A stretch of 64,000 nucleotides of DNA, from contig NC_136010.1 in NCBI RefSeq assembly GCF_048128805.1, forward strand, positions 28,507,980 through 28,571,979, read 5' to 3'. Below the pieces are notes generated by a model. That model was given only the letters and a program-made list of their open reading frames with translations. It was not told the origin of the DNA and did not search any database. The first letter of the stretch is position 1. Every line of letters begins with the position of its first letter. The stretch comes from Centroberyx gerrardi (lineage: Eukaryota; Chordata; Actinopteri; Beryciformes; Berycidae). Shown here piece after piece: positions 48,901 to 60,250 of the stretch. Both the position numbers and the translations under genes were made by a program.

Positions 48901-51900
48901 GGCGGACAATGCCAAGGAAGTCAAGTATTGTCAAATGCAGGAAGCTAATAAAAGAAAATAGGTACTAAAATAAAATAAAGGTAATGTACATAATATACAA
49001 CTATAGAGACAGTGCAAAATGAGTGCAAATAAATGCAAAACTAAATGCAAATAATAAATGCAAATAATAAATACAGATTCTATCTATACACTCTATGTAG
49101 CGCTGTGTGTTGCAGCCACTTACCCTTCCTGAGCAGGTAGATGTAACAGTCAGTCAACAGCAGGTAGAGGGGCTGCAGATCCCCCTCCATATGGCCTGTA
49201 CTCATCCTCACCATCTGGGGACGCAAAGATGAACCTCCATATTCATCTATCTCACAATATATTGTTCACTGCTCATGTGTCCTGGCAACTAGATGGCATG
49301 TAGCACATTTTACATGACAGCACAGATCATTCAAAAGCTGTAATAACTATTTCTCATGCTATAACACGCTATTGAGATTTATAACATGCTATTGAGATTT
49401 CATACATTAGTTTGGCAGATTAAAGCTAAAGAAGTAGATTGTGCACTATTCAAGTAAAGTATGAAACACAAATATTTAGCATGCACAATCACATTTTCTG
49501 CAAAAATATTTGCTTTTGTAGTTTCTGCACATCATCGTGGGGAAATAAACATCAGTATGAATAAGGGAAAATGAGTCTTTACCTTGAAGAGCTGCTCCTC
49601 GTTCTCTCTAAACACATGAATCATGAGTAGTAGCAAGTGGTTGTTGTCCACCCTGAAACATCAACAGTAAAGAGAGAAGATGGCTTAACGGTGTATACTT
49701 GATTTTCCAGCAATCTACAGAATATCAGTTACAGGTACATCTCAATAAAGATGGTAACCATAAACATACTTTTGCTTACCAATTAAAACTAGCCTGTGTT
49801 TTTCACTCAAGTGAAAGGCAAGGGGCCTCATTCATGAAACTTTTCTTAACTTGTTCTTACTTTTGTTCTTAAGAAACATGCCTACGCAAAACCAACGTGG
49901 GATTCATGAAGCATGCGCAGAGTCTCGATTTTTGCGTATTCCAGGTGTATCTGATGATGAATGCCACTTGTTCCTTAATTGGATGCGCGTGCCTGTTGAT
50001 GCTGATTAGCATAGGTAGACGCCCTGGCAACTCCATAAAAGGTCTGCTGTCTGAAGGGTCGTGCGCAAATGGAAAGCATTACTGGAGTGGTGGAGAATGG
50101 CAAACAGACCCAAGAAGAAAAATTCAAACTCTGAAATACAAGTGTTGTATTCGGGAGTGAGAGAAAAAAATATATATACTTTTTAAAAGTGTAAGCAGTG
50201 GAGTGACAGCAACTGAGAAAGAAAACATGGCAAGAAATTACTGATGCTGTCAATGCTGCAACATCAGAAACACACACCTTGAATTAAATTAAAAAGAAAC
50301 CGTTTGACTGACAGTTAGAGTCTAAAAAGCGAGGGCTAGGATAGTCTAACTCAAAATAGATGCAGTTTATTAGCTCCAGGCGGAGGGCAGGGCGCTGCCA
50401 AAATGTTTGGCGAAATAATATGGAGACTGTGCTGTCAGGTGTCCAGTCATCAGTGGAGTTGGACACTGGTTTAATTCAAGCAGCATCTCCATCTGATGGT
50501 AAGCTCAGACTTTAGGCTTTATAATAATATTGCTGGTTTTGACTGTAGCTCTTGACAGGAGCTTTCTTCCTGCGGTGTCCAAACTCATCACAGCCTTCCA
50601 GCTCAGTATGCTGCGCTCGCTCTGTGGCGGAGCGAGTGCACGTATGATAATTATATGATCTCTGCTGAGGGGTCTGAAGGTTTATCAGGTGTGTCATTAG
50701 CAATGTGGTCAAGGCATAACCTCTATCACCTAGAGACAAACTAGTTAGTCTTGAGACTCTGGTTAATTTAACTTCCATTCAGTCCAATATGTGTAGTGCG
50801 TCTCCAGCAGCACCTGCTCAAGACGCACGACACCCTACTGTTCTGCAGCACCGAGTCATGGATCCCTCCTGGACAGCTGGAAACCACATGTAGGAGGTTT
50901 AGGTTGGCGTCACAAATTAATTGAATGTTTATGGTGTGTTATTGTTTGCGATTTAAATAGGGAAAGCGTTTGGAGACGGTGCTTTGATGTGCACAGTCTA
51001 TTGCTCCTGTGGTAAGATAAGATAGAACTTTATTGATCAATACATAATAATATAATATGATAATATATATACGATACTAATTAATCACTTTAATCACTCA
51101 TGTTTCCAATTGAATAGAATTGCCTATGAATTTGTTCATATCGGCCTAGCTTTGTTAATATGGTTATTATCACCAGGCTTACAAATGGCCTGAAACACAT
51201 TTGGTGTTGATAATGAGGTCTGGGACTGCTTTAATAGATTTCCCTTAAAGAATAAGGCATTTCAAGCAGAAACCACTTCATGCGTAATGCCCCACGCATG
51301 TTTCCAAACACACGTAGATTTTGATCGTACCAAAGGGTAAGAAAAAAAATGATGAATGCCGAAATATTCGTGGAAACGTTCGTAAGTACACTTTAAGATC
51401 AAATCTGATCGTACGCACGTTTCGTGAATGAGGCCCAATGTGATTGAGTGATTTTGTATGAACTCCTTACTTGAACTCTGCAGGATGAGAGATTTCTGTC
51501 GGACTGAGCTGCTCCCCTTCCAGCTCTTCTTCTGCCTCCTCGGCCGCCAATTCATTTTCGACCGACACTCCTGACTCCTCTTTCTCTTCCTTGTCTTCCA
51601 GTTCCTCTCCCATTTTCATGGTGGGCTCCTGTCCCGCCGGTGCTTCTGCCTCTCCTTCATCTTCATGGCCACCAGGAAGAGCTTGCGACTGGCCATGCCC
51701 TGCAGGGTCATGGTGGCCACCACCCTTGGCAGCAGGGTCTGGACTGTGGGGGGTAAAGCAGTAGAAGTCTGTAGGCGCAGGAGAGGCCTGCAAGAAGTTG
51801 GGGCCAGGGGCCAGAGGGGGACGAGACATTGCCCCTGGGGCCGGGTCGGGTGGCTCGCCCCCCGGATCCTCTCGAAAGGGCTGCTGCGCGGGAGGCTGGG

Positions 51901-54900
51901 GGCCTTTGCTGCTGCCTTCATTAGTCTTCCCCTCCTCCTCTTCGGGTCGTTCCCAGGCTTCCCCCCCGTCCACAGCCCCGTTGAGACGGTCCATGACGTC
52001 GCGGAGTGGCTGGCCCACGTTGTCCATAGAGGTGTCCATCATCTCCGGGAGCCGTAGGAGGCCGTCTGCCCCTTCCTCCTCTCGTTCCTCCCCATCCCCC
52101 GTTCCCCTCCTGCTCCTCCTCCTCACTGTCTCTGCCCCAGTGTCCAGCTGCTGTCCCGCAGTGCAGCTCAACGTATCTACATCCTCCCCTAACCCCTGTC
52201 CGTCCTCCGGAGCCTGAAGGCCGTTGTCCAGCTCCACCTGCTCCGAGGAGGCAGAGTTATGGATGCTGCTGCTGGAGTCTGTGGAGCCCTTCCCACGTCG
52301 CTTCTTGGCTGGTTTCCTTCGTCTGGCCATCCTGGAAGACCGGAGTGGTTAGCTGTGGTTCCTCCAATCTAAATACAATTGGATGCACTATTCAGACAAA
52401 TTGTGAGCCTAGTAAGTAACCTGCCAGCCAGATACTGTGGTAGTCTTGTTACACCATGGAGCCCTTGCCACTGTACCGTGGTCATCAAGAGGCAAATTTA
52501 CATCAGTCAGGAGCAGTGTTGGGCTCGTTACTCCTAAAATGTAATTTATCGTTACTATTTTCAAAAGCAATATTATTACTTTACTTAATACTCCCTGCCA
52601 ACAGTAATTCGTTACACTACTCGTTATATTACTTTTCCGTTACACCCCACAAAATTGGTAATTGCGTCCTTTCTCCTCAAAATTCAGACTTTGCATGTGC
52701 GTCTCTGTGTGAATGTCAGGGTAATCGCTGGTAAGTGCAGCTAAGGCTTCAAACTAGGATCATGAGCGAAGTTTTGTAGAAGGTTAGTGAGTTTACTTCA
52801 ACATGCACAGTTCATCACGGTGTGGACTGTGGAGATGAGGAAGCTCTAGCTACCTGATGACCTCCAGCTCGTTGCTGGTGCTCTCCGTGTCGTCTCCGGC
52901 GGCGGCGTCACGGTGGCTGGCCACGTGGACCGGCGTGATGTCGGCCGAGGTGTTGGTGGTGTTGGTGTCTGAGTCCTCGTTGAAGGGGTTGTGTCTGGAT
53001 GTGGGGCTGTGGGCGAGGGGAGGGGGAGCTACCTTAACCATGATAGCGGAGCAGGTGGTGGCGCCGGCACCGAGGACCACCGAGTCGCTGATGACCGTCT
53101 GGGGATCCGAACCGCTGGATCGCGGGCAGCTGGCCGGGTCGGTCAGGTCACCTTCTACGATGACGGACAAGACCAAGACACTGGGTTAACGCAAAGGCAG
53201 CGGACACATGTTTACTTACATACACTTAAAGGAATACACAGAGTTTTTGGTAGACTGTGCCGCTGGTCAATTGACCTCTTAAATGATGAGAACATAGACA
53301 CCAAAATCATCGATAGGTCCCCAGTAGATCATTGACTCCGGTGCTCCATGCTAACACTTTAGCATACACTATGCTGAGTGATAGCAGGCTCCATGCTAAC
53401 ATTTTAACATACACTATGTTGATTGGTAGTAGGCTCCTTGCTAATACTTTAGTATACATTATGTTGAGTAGTAGTAGGCTCCATGCTAACACTTTACCAT
53501 ACACTATTATATGGCCTGTAGATTCATAAATTTTAAAAAAATGAAATAACATCAACTCAATATAGCTGGCTCAAATAGCCAGGTTTATTTTTGGTACCAT
53601 TTCAGGTGAGCGTGATTTTAGCTGTACTTCGTACTGTGCTGTACTTCCTTTGATGATTTTGCTGTCCATGTTCTCATCACCTAACAGCTAAGCTGACCAA
53701 TGAGACTTGGTGTATTCCTTTAACATCAATGCACATACATGTCATGTTAGGGGTTGCAGTGTAGTTCTTTGGCAGGGTCAGAGAGGCATACAACAGGATG
53801 CATAAGATACAGGTGCACAGGCAGCAGCTTTGTTTGCAGTGGCACAGGCCTAGGTCAAACTTCACTTCTGTAGCTTACAGGGATGGGTCATAAAAATCGA
53901 ATATTTGAATATTCATTCGCAGGGACCAGCGTCAACTTTTGTAATTTGGCGTTTATTGTTTTTAAATTGAGATACATTGTTAAAATAATTTTAACAGAGT
54001 GATCCAACTATGTGGTGCTCAAGCTGAGTAAGAGCTATGGCACTGAACATCCCAGAGCTTCTGGTGTCATTTAAAAAACCTTCTGCACTTTCCCTGCTGT
54101 TGTTTTGTACTCATCCTCTGTTAGCTGCTTTCACTAGCAGTTATGTCTTTATCAAAGCCAGACAAAAGCCCAGCATGGACAGCTTCTTCCTATTGAATAT
54201 GCACATTTTCATTTAGACCATGCATTGAATAGTCAACCATGAGAAAATGGACTTGTGCACATCCCTAGCAGCTTAGCGCTAACAGATGCTGAAGTGAAAC
54301 ACAGTGAAAAGCATGTTTGCACTGTACGACTTTTAGCAACAACTTTTCAACATAAGCCTACATAAAGCATGACGCTACAGGAGTTTGGCTGAACCTAGAC
54401 CAGTGCCACATATATCCACACAGGAAGAGAGGACATAACGAAAAGATACACCAGACAGACAGAGAGACAGATACACTGTACTGGAGACAGACTGAGACCA
54501 GACGGAGTGAGTACCAGCTGCATCAGGCATTTAACTTTTATTTTGTTGGGGTCCACAAGAAGGCAGAGTGAGCGTTAGGATTGTTCCCCAGAGGAGGAAC
54601 ACTCGCATAGCATGACAGACATAACAGCTTACTGTACACATTAAACACTGAATTCCCAAGAGAACAGAAGAGCTGTGTTTCTTCCCAAACTTACCAGTCA
54701 ATATTAATATGGTGTATGATGTGTATGCAGTATATCTTCTTGTTAAGTCAAAAAATATCACTACTGTGCATGTAAGTGCATTGTCACAATGTCCATGGAG
54801 GCTGTAAGTGAAAATACTACTCTATGACACAGGGAGAAGTCTTTCAGTTTGATCGGACCTCAAGTTTCCACAAAGTGCCATCTAATCTACATTGGTTACC

Positions 54901-57900
54901 TCAGAGCCCTGACAGATAACTTGCTTTGATATGAGTAAAATTAAAAAACACTTAATATAATAAGCGGGATTGACCAGGTAAACTAAAACAATGAAGAAAC
55001 AAGTTCCAAGAAACTGTGTTTTACACAGTAACTCATTATTTTGGGTGATTTCTCTGTTTCTCCAGGTAAAAATTACCTTCTCTCACAAATACTATACCAA
55101 GAATTCCGTTTTTACAATAATATATCAGGTTATTTATTGGCTAGCTAAAGAATGTATATCAAATATATGCTATATAAAAATCATAACTTTAAGATCTAAA
55201 ACCATATACCTTGCAATTTAACCCATTTCCCAAGTACAAGGTATTTTCATGATGCCCCTTTGATCAGGCTTGCATCTAGCTGCATTTTGCTTATGAACAA
55301 GTCTAATTACTGGCTAGTGTCTACCCAGAGAGGACCCAGGATGCATTGAGCACAAACTGCGGGATGGCCATGCGTGATGCTATGATGGGAGGGAGGGAGG
55401 GATGGGAGGGGAGGGAAGAGTGGACGGAGGGAGGGGAGGGGAGGGGTTAACCAATGTCCCACCTTCCCAGTCTGCACTTGGCATTGACTGCAACACGGGG
55501 AAGATGTCACCGAAATCATAATCTAAAAAAAGGAGGGATAAGATTCAACATTAGAGAGGAAAAGTGGAGACAGGAGAGAGGAGATAGAGAGACAATGGTA
55601 CCACCATTGTCTCTCTATCTCCTCTCTCCTGTCTCCAAAAAAGAAAAAAAAACGTGACATATAATACACATGATAACAACAGACATGATGGGGGAAAAAA
55701 TAGACAAGAGGGAACTAAAATGGGGGAGGTGACTCAGTACTTTGTGGATAGTGATGGGGGAAAGCATTCACATTGAGCACTGCCATCACCCCGACGAGAC
55801 GGCTACAGTCTCTCAGTGTCGACACGCACTATTCCAAAGCATTCTGTAACCATCAGCCTTTGCAAGCTGAGCGATCCATTTGATAAAATGCACTTCGGTA
55901 TCTATGAATCACAGGTGTCTGCCGGGATAAATCCAACCTCCGGTTCAATACGCCATTAATATCACCATATGAATTAGTGCCATCGCATAGGAGTGTGTGC
56001 TTGACCCAGCAGAATGTGTTCAGATCAGACACAAGAAAAACCAAAGAGCAAATTCATTCAGCAGGAAAATAAAACTACAATTGGTCTATATAATCATGAT
56101 ATAAGTACCCAGACAAGAGCCCTTTTAAAACAATCCCAGCACATGGAACCGATGCTACAAAGTTGATTGAGCGAAAAAAAAACAGGCGCAAGAGAAAAGT
56201 AGCGGTCCTTACCTTCGCTGGAGGGGGCTATGGCGCTGTCGTCCCACTCCAGGTTGGTGGAGGTGAGGGAGGTGAAGGAGTGCAGGGACAGGCTGTCGGA
56301 GCTGGGCAGCCGCTCCTCGAAGTCCAGCAAGTTGTGGGGTTTGTAGTATTCCGGCATGTAGGGGGCCACATCCAGATACGGCACGTCCTGGGTGAACCGG
56401 CGGGAACCGCAATTTTAGACAGACACTGCTACCATTTAGGAGCTCAATCTTTGCATTGATATTGGAATGAAACGTGTACAAACCAGCTCCAGATCGAAGC
56501 GAATGAACTCCAGGCCTGAGACCAGCGTGAGGAAGAGTGTGAGGTGGTCATGGCTGCAGACCAATGCATTCCTGGTGGAGAGAAAAAAAAAGTTAACTCC
56601 TGGAATGCACTGAACATCACAAATTGATGATATCCAACAACTATAAGAGTGCCTGAGGAGGGTGGCTCTTTCCTTCAAGAAATAAGACGAAAATCAACAT
56701 TAATGGATGACTCACTTGAAATAATACTTCTGTAGTAATCCTTGGTTCTCCTGGAAGAGGCGCAGGTAGCTTTCTAAGGAGCTCTCACTCAATGCCAGGT
56801 ATAACCAAGCACGACCTACACAGAATAGAGAAATACTCTTAAATGCCTTCTTTTCTTTTTTTGTATTCGTTCCCGTCTGAACTCAAAAATAGGTCAAGGC
56901 ATGCTTAGGAAATACTGTGAGGGAAAAACATGCCGTTGAGGACCTAGAGCGTAAACAAACAACCCATGTGCTTTATAATTTATCAGCATGTTACAGAGGA
57001 TGAGGTCAACTTGAAATTGGGTCATTTACTCAGCTGTCACAGTCAATGGCAATGCATTAAGAGACATTAGAACCATATTCAAGTTGGACAGTGCTGAAAC
57101 TGGATACAGTTTGCGTGAGTGAGAGTAATGCCTGCGCTCTCACTTCGACCGAGGTTGGTTGCTATGTGCTGAAGCTCATCTATCTGGCGGACAGCCTCCC
57201 TCCTGGTGAAGTGGAGGACCAGGACCCAGTAGCCGGACGAGATGTCCTGCAGCCTGTGATGCAGAAAGCAGTCAGTCATACCAAGCATATGTGGACCAAA
57301 GGGGTGACTGCTGACTTAACAGGAAAATGTGAAATTATGGAAACTTTGACCTTTTGCACACACACAGAAATGGCGACTCAGATGGCAAAGCAGTGGAATT
57401 AAATAAAATGTTCGAATGACCTTTTAATCAGTTCTTTATGCTCCATATCAGATTACACAGATTTCTAATAATAACATCTAAGAGGAACATCCAGCCCTTC
57501 ATAATTTATATGTTGCTTTAGTCTAACAGCCGTCTAGTTCGCCCATAAAGCATCTCCCTATTTGCAATGAACTTTCACTATGGGTTCATAAGTGCTGTGT
57601 CCCAATGAACTGTGACAAATTCAAGGTGTTAAGCAATTGGACTGGTTGTCACAGGGTTATAAAAGGGCTTGGAATGGTGTGTAATGAGGCTCAATCTATG
57701 ATGCAGTAGACTCTTTCTGTTTGCTCCGGGAATAGTCAAATTATTTTGATTACTAATTTAGTTTCTGTTTAATTTCTGTTTCTTGTCCAGGCGGGTCTGA
57801 TCGGCTCTGCTGACAGACTTTGCGAGGGGGAGCTGGTTTGAATTCCTGTCCTGTGAGTCTGTTCAGTACAGCAGGATGTTGGTTTGCATCCCTGTCTGTT

Positions 57901-59715
57901 CAGTTATTTGCATAAGGTAGTTCATAATGAAGGTGTTTATAATTGACTGTTCAATTATTTGCATAAGGTAGTTCATAATGAAGGTGTTTATAATTGACTG
58001 TTCAATTATTTGCATAAGGTAGTTCATAATGAAGGTGTTTAGTGTCCCCCAATGTTTACACAGTTCTTACTATCATACAGTAAGTTCAGCGTGGAGCTTT
58101 TCTTTCCTGTTTATGACTGGTCGTTTATGGCTGTCCTTAAAAACACCTATGTTTATGGTTGCATAACATCTAGGTTGCAGTTTTTCTAGTTTATTTCTAT
58201 TGATGTCATTGTAAAACCATGAGTTTAGCTTCTTACCCGTACAGCAGAGCATGGTCAAGGTGCTCACAGAGCCGCTGCAGGACCCGGTCGTGATTCCGGA
58301 TGGCTGGAGTCTCGTCTTCGCAGGCCGCAAAGTAACTCTGCAACTGTGGAGAGACAGGCTGTCAGCGGTGTTTCACTGGAGTCTTTTGGACATTTTGGCT
58401 CCAGGTCTCAGTCACTACTATTCCCATTTCCAGAGCTGGTTGCAATTCCAAAACAATTTGCATTTAGACAGTTAGACAGTTATTATAAGGACAAGCTTTA
58501 AAAATGCTCCCACAATCCCACGATGCATTTTTCCAAGTATTAAGTAAAGAATGAATGAATGAAAGGGTGGGGGACAAAAAGACAATATTATAATTTCCTA
58601 TAATTGTCAGTGTAGGTAACTATCCAACGAGGGCCCCATCACTGCTGAATACATTATGGTGAAGGACTGAGAGCTAGTATGAACAACCGCAGTGTGTAAA
58701 TAACTTCCAGGGTCATGACCCAAAGAAAGGAAATGTGCATCCAGTGTTAACAACTCCACATGACTAAGCAATGTTTGTCTGAGGCAAACAGTATGAGCTT
58801 TGTTGGAAGTGTGAGACATACAAAGGTTTCACAGTCCTAACTCAGTCGTTACAATAAATAGAGTTAATACCGGTTAATAGCCACATCCTATTAAACCAAT
58901 CTGGGGTTAGAGAGGAATACACGGGTTCAACTGCATTAAACACACAGGAATAGGGCTTCCTAATACACTCGCCTGATTATCATGTGACTATGGGACTAGG
59001 AAGGGGAAACATTTTTGCCAGGAGAGGAAAACCTCCTTGGGAGAGGATAGGGAAGCCCATGATAAATAGGATTTTTTATATGCTTCCAGTAAAAGCACAT
59101 GTTTATGCAAAGTCAATGAAAGCAAACATTCAGAGTGAGAGCAATGCTGTCTGTCAGGTTATGAGGAAGGTAGTTTCACAACACTAGGCATAGCTACACA
59201 CAAACCGTAGAGATTACCCAACTTGAATGGGAATTAGGAGTTAAAGTCTATTAGCTCACAACTATGATATTTTGCAAACACTGCACTGACCGCGGCACAT
59301 ATTGCAGGTATGTTTACAACACAACCCGCAGTGAGGAAACATTGGGGCTTGGCGCCACCATGGTCAAAAAAGGAACCCAGAACATGACAACCGAAACGCT
59401 GGAAATTGTAAAACATGAAGATTGAGAAGTCTAAGGGATAAGCTTGTTTTGTTGATATCATAAGGGGCAAGGCCCTTCACCCGTCAAAGACTGCGAGCTA
59501 AGTGGGACTATCTGTGGACATGTTGTGCTCCCCCTTCACTTGACTTGGAAGTTGCCCCCTTTGGCAGACAAAAGATGACACTTTATAATTCAAATCACGT
59601 GAAGATAATAAACCAGTGAACTAGATAAGCGTGCTTACCAACAGGGTGAGCTTACCTTCTTGACAGACAAGGAGATGTTCTCCAATATGCGGTCCTTGAC
59701 TTTGAGTTGATCCAT
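40480..59715 (-). CDS. plekhm2: PLEKHM2 (SKIP), RUN and PH domain lysosome-kinesin adaptor, complete
   Basis: Known role of the family: binds Arl8 on lysosomes through the RUN domain and kinesin-1 light chain through W-acidic motifs, driving lysosomes outward along microtubules. Exons, minus strand: 59656-59715, 58237-58343, 57144-57253, 56716-56815, 56484-56571, 56213-56387, 55463-55522, 52854-53151, 51471-52331, 49583-49652, 49124-49214, 48358-48422, 47540-47628, 46661-46793, 45208-45398, 44594-44659, 44310-44469, 42157-42336, 40832-40948, 40480-40617; total 3159 nt, 1052 aa plus stop (human about 1019). The RUN domain covers about residues 36-158 (LQDISSGYWVLVLHFTRREA). W-acidic motifs are LEWDDS (W203) and DWEGDL (W232). 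Exons 8-9 encode a long acidic, Pro/Ser-rich, probably disordered linker (about 234-620). The PH domain is about 806-908 (EGALLYRAGTTYLGKELWKS to WMQFLCQSVSKG). The start MDQLKVKDRILENISLSVKK fits the family start. All introns read are GT-AG. Confidence 0.97.
43351..44196. mobile_element. TIR element, about 850 bp, in a plekhm2 intron
   Basis: The ends GCTGCGGTCGAATAGTC and GACTATTCGACCGCAGC are perfect inverted repeats of 17 bases. Open frames inside are short and unlike known transposases, so it appears non-autonomous. The right end is 113 bp from the exon at 44,310-44,469. No clear target duplication. Confidence 0.75.
44897..45187. mobile_element. Truncated copy of the 281-818 TIR element
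   Basis: Matches the right half of the 281-818 element in the same order: GGATCCAACCAGGAAG, then GGATTGTCAGGATAC, then TTTAACGTCAGGTGTA, then GACGCATGTTAACACCAG. The left inverted end is missing. It stops about 20 bp from the splice donor of the exon at 45,208-45,398. Confidence 0.6.
45877..45944. repeat. (ACT)n-(AAT)n compound microsatellite
   Basis: About 16 ACT units followed by about six AAT units, in a plekhm2 intron. Confidence 0.95.
48163..48222 (+). repeat. LINE/SINE-type 3' tail
   Basis: CTGTAAAGTCCTTTGAGAC, then AAGGGCTATAGAAATAAA: the same tail pattern as at 26,927 and 36,950. Confidence 0.55.
48821..48935 (+). repeat. AAGAT-repeat element end
   Basis: Repeated AAGAT pentamers lead into TTTATTGATCCCC, a phrase common at non-LTR element ends in fish. 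A shorter version (AAGATAAGATAGAACTTTAT) is at 51,013-51,040. Confidence 0.5.
49361..49400. repeat. 20-bp tandem duplication
   Basis: ATAACACGCTATTGAGATTT is followed at once by a second copy with one difference. Confidence 0.9.
49823..51436 (+). mobile_element. Decayed Harbinger-type transposon with Myb/SANT-like remnant
   Basis: The ends GGGGCCTCATTCATGAAAC and GTTTCGTGAATGAGGCCC are inverted repeats of the GGGCCTCATT type, familiar from PIF/Harbinger elements of fish. Inside on the plus strand, about 50,218-50,296, one frame reads KKTWQEITDAVNAATSET, resembling the Myb/SANT-domain protein that accompanies Harbinger transposases. Stops lie just upstream, and no transposase core was recognised, so the element is dead. 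It fills most of the intron between plekhm2 exons 9 and 10, and its right end is 34 bp from the exon 9 donor. Confidence 0.65.
50130..50480 (+). pseudogene. Remnant of a Harbinger-associated Myb/SANT-like gene
   Basis: Fragments in different frames resemble the transposon-encoded DNA-binding partner: RPKKKNSNSEIQVLYSGVRE near 50,110-50,165, then KTWQEITDAVNAATSE near 50,220-50,280. The frame is broken by stops and shifts. No intact start or full domain remains. Confidence 0.45.
52514..52700 (+). mobile_element. Partial hAT-like element end
   Basis: Begins CAGTGTTGGGCTCGTTACTC and continues with GTTAC-rich sequence, a pattern common to Ac/Tol2-like hAT derivatives in fish. The second end was not found, so it is probably a fragment. 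Confidence 0.4.
53344..53512. repeat. 45-bp minisatellite (about 3.8 copies)
   Basis: Units start CTCCATGCTAAC at 53,344, 53,389, 53,434 (CTCCTTGCTAAT) and 53,479, an exact 45-base spacing. As 45 is a multiple of three, it makes open 15-residue repeats on both strands, but it lies inside the intron between plekhm2 exons 7 and 8 with no splice signals. Confidence 0.9.
55386..55446 (+). repeat. G-rich tract with quadruplex potential in plekhm2 intron 7
   Basis: Sixty bases of GGGAGG-type repeats starting GGGAGGGAGGGAGGG, ending 17 bp from plekhm2 exon 7. The transcribed RNA carries the C-rich complement, so any quadruplex would be in the DNA non-template strand of the opposite direction. Confidence 0.7.
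55566..55636. repeat. Perfect long hairpin (34-bp arms, 3-base loop)
   Basis: Left arm 55,566-55,599 starts GGAGACAGGAGAGAGG and ends GACAATGGT. The right arm 55,603-55,636 is its exact reverse complement; the loop is ACC. It lies in plekhm2 intron 6, 43 bp upstream (transcript sense) of the exon 7 acceptor. Confidence 0.95.
57897..58041. repeat. 51-bp tandem repeat (2.8 copies)
   Basis: Copies start TGTTCAGTTATTTGC at 57,897 and TGTTCAATTATTTGC at 57,948 and 57,999. They are nearly identical, so this is a recent local expansion in plekhm2 intron 2. There are no spacers of unique sequence. Confidence 0.95.
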
Positions 59716-60250
59716 CACTGGTCTGTTGGCAGCTTGCAGCAGGCTGTCAGCTGACTCCCGGAGCAGAGCTGTTGTTCTGCTAAAGCTAACGTCACCTTAG
59801 CTAGCTAACGTTAGCTTATCCTCCAACACAGATGATTTGCGAACAACAACATTGGCTGTCAACTGTACACACTGAATCAGACAGCGCCAGTAATAAACAT
59901 AGCTGCTAATGTCTAGCTAGCAGTTCGCTGTGACACGCTAGGTCAACGGACTTGCCAGTGATGCAGTTAGCCAACGTTACAGTACTTTGCCTGGCGGTAG
60001 CCGCTGACTTGTTACTAAAGCTATCAATGGCTAACAAGCTTTTGGTTTCCAACTACCATTAACTTTTCAGCGGCAACTTCGTTGAGCAAATTTTCTGTTT
60101 AGTCAAGTCAAACTGGTTAGCTACAGTGAACTGCTTGAAATTACCCTTTCGCGTCTTTGCCGGCACAAATCCAAAATGCAATTCACAGCTAACGTGAGTT
60201 TCTTTTGCTAGCCTTCCCTGAACTCCCACAGCCAGCGGGTTACGTCACTG
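59716..60250 (-). promoter_or_regulatory. plekhm2: plekhm2 5' UTR and promoter region
   Basis: Sequence upstream of the plekhm2 ATG. It is dense in GTTAGC/GCTAAC/GCTAGC words, including CTAGCTAACGTTAGCTT at about 59,802. No TATA box at an obvious position; the start site is not fixed. The ddost 3' end lies about 700 bp further on. Confidence 0.5.

Noticed and set aside
50512..50778. 88-codon minus-strand open frame inside the Harbinger-like element
   Set aside because: No similarity to transposase motifs could be seen and no start context; likely chance within dead transposon DNA.
51665..52217. Plus-strand open frames up to 139 codons opposite plekhm2 exon 9
   Set aside because: Exon 9 is a low-complexity acidic coding exon; the antisense frames are Pro/Ser/Arg-rich artefacts of its composition.
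57897..58041. Regular repeats suggesting a CRISPR array
   Set aside because: The units are contiguous 51-bp tandem copies without unique spacers, in an intron of a fish gene.
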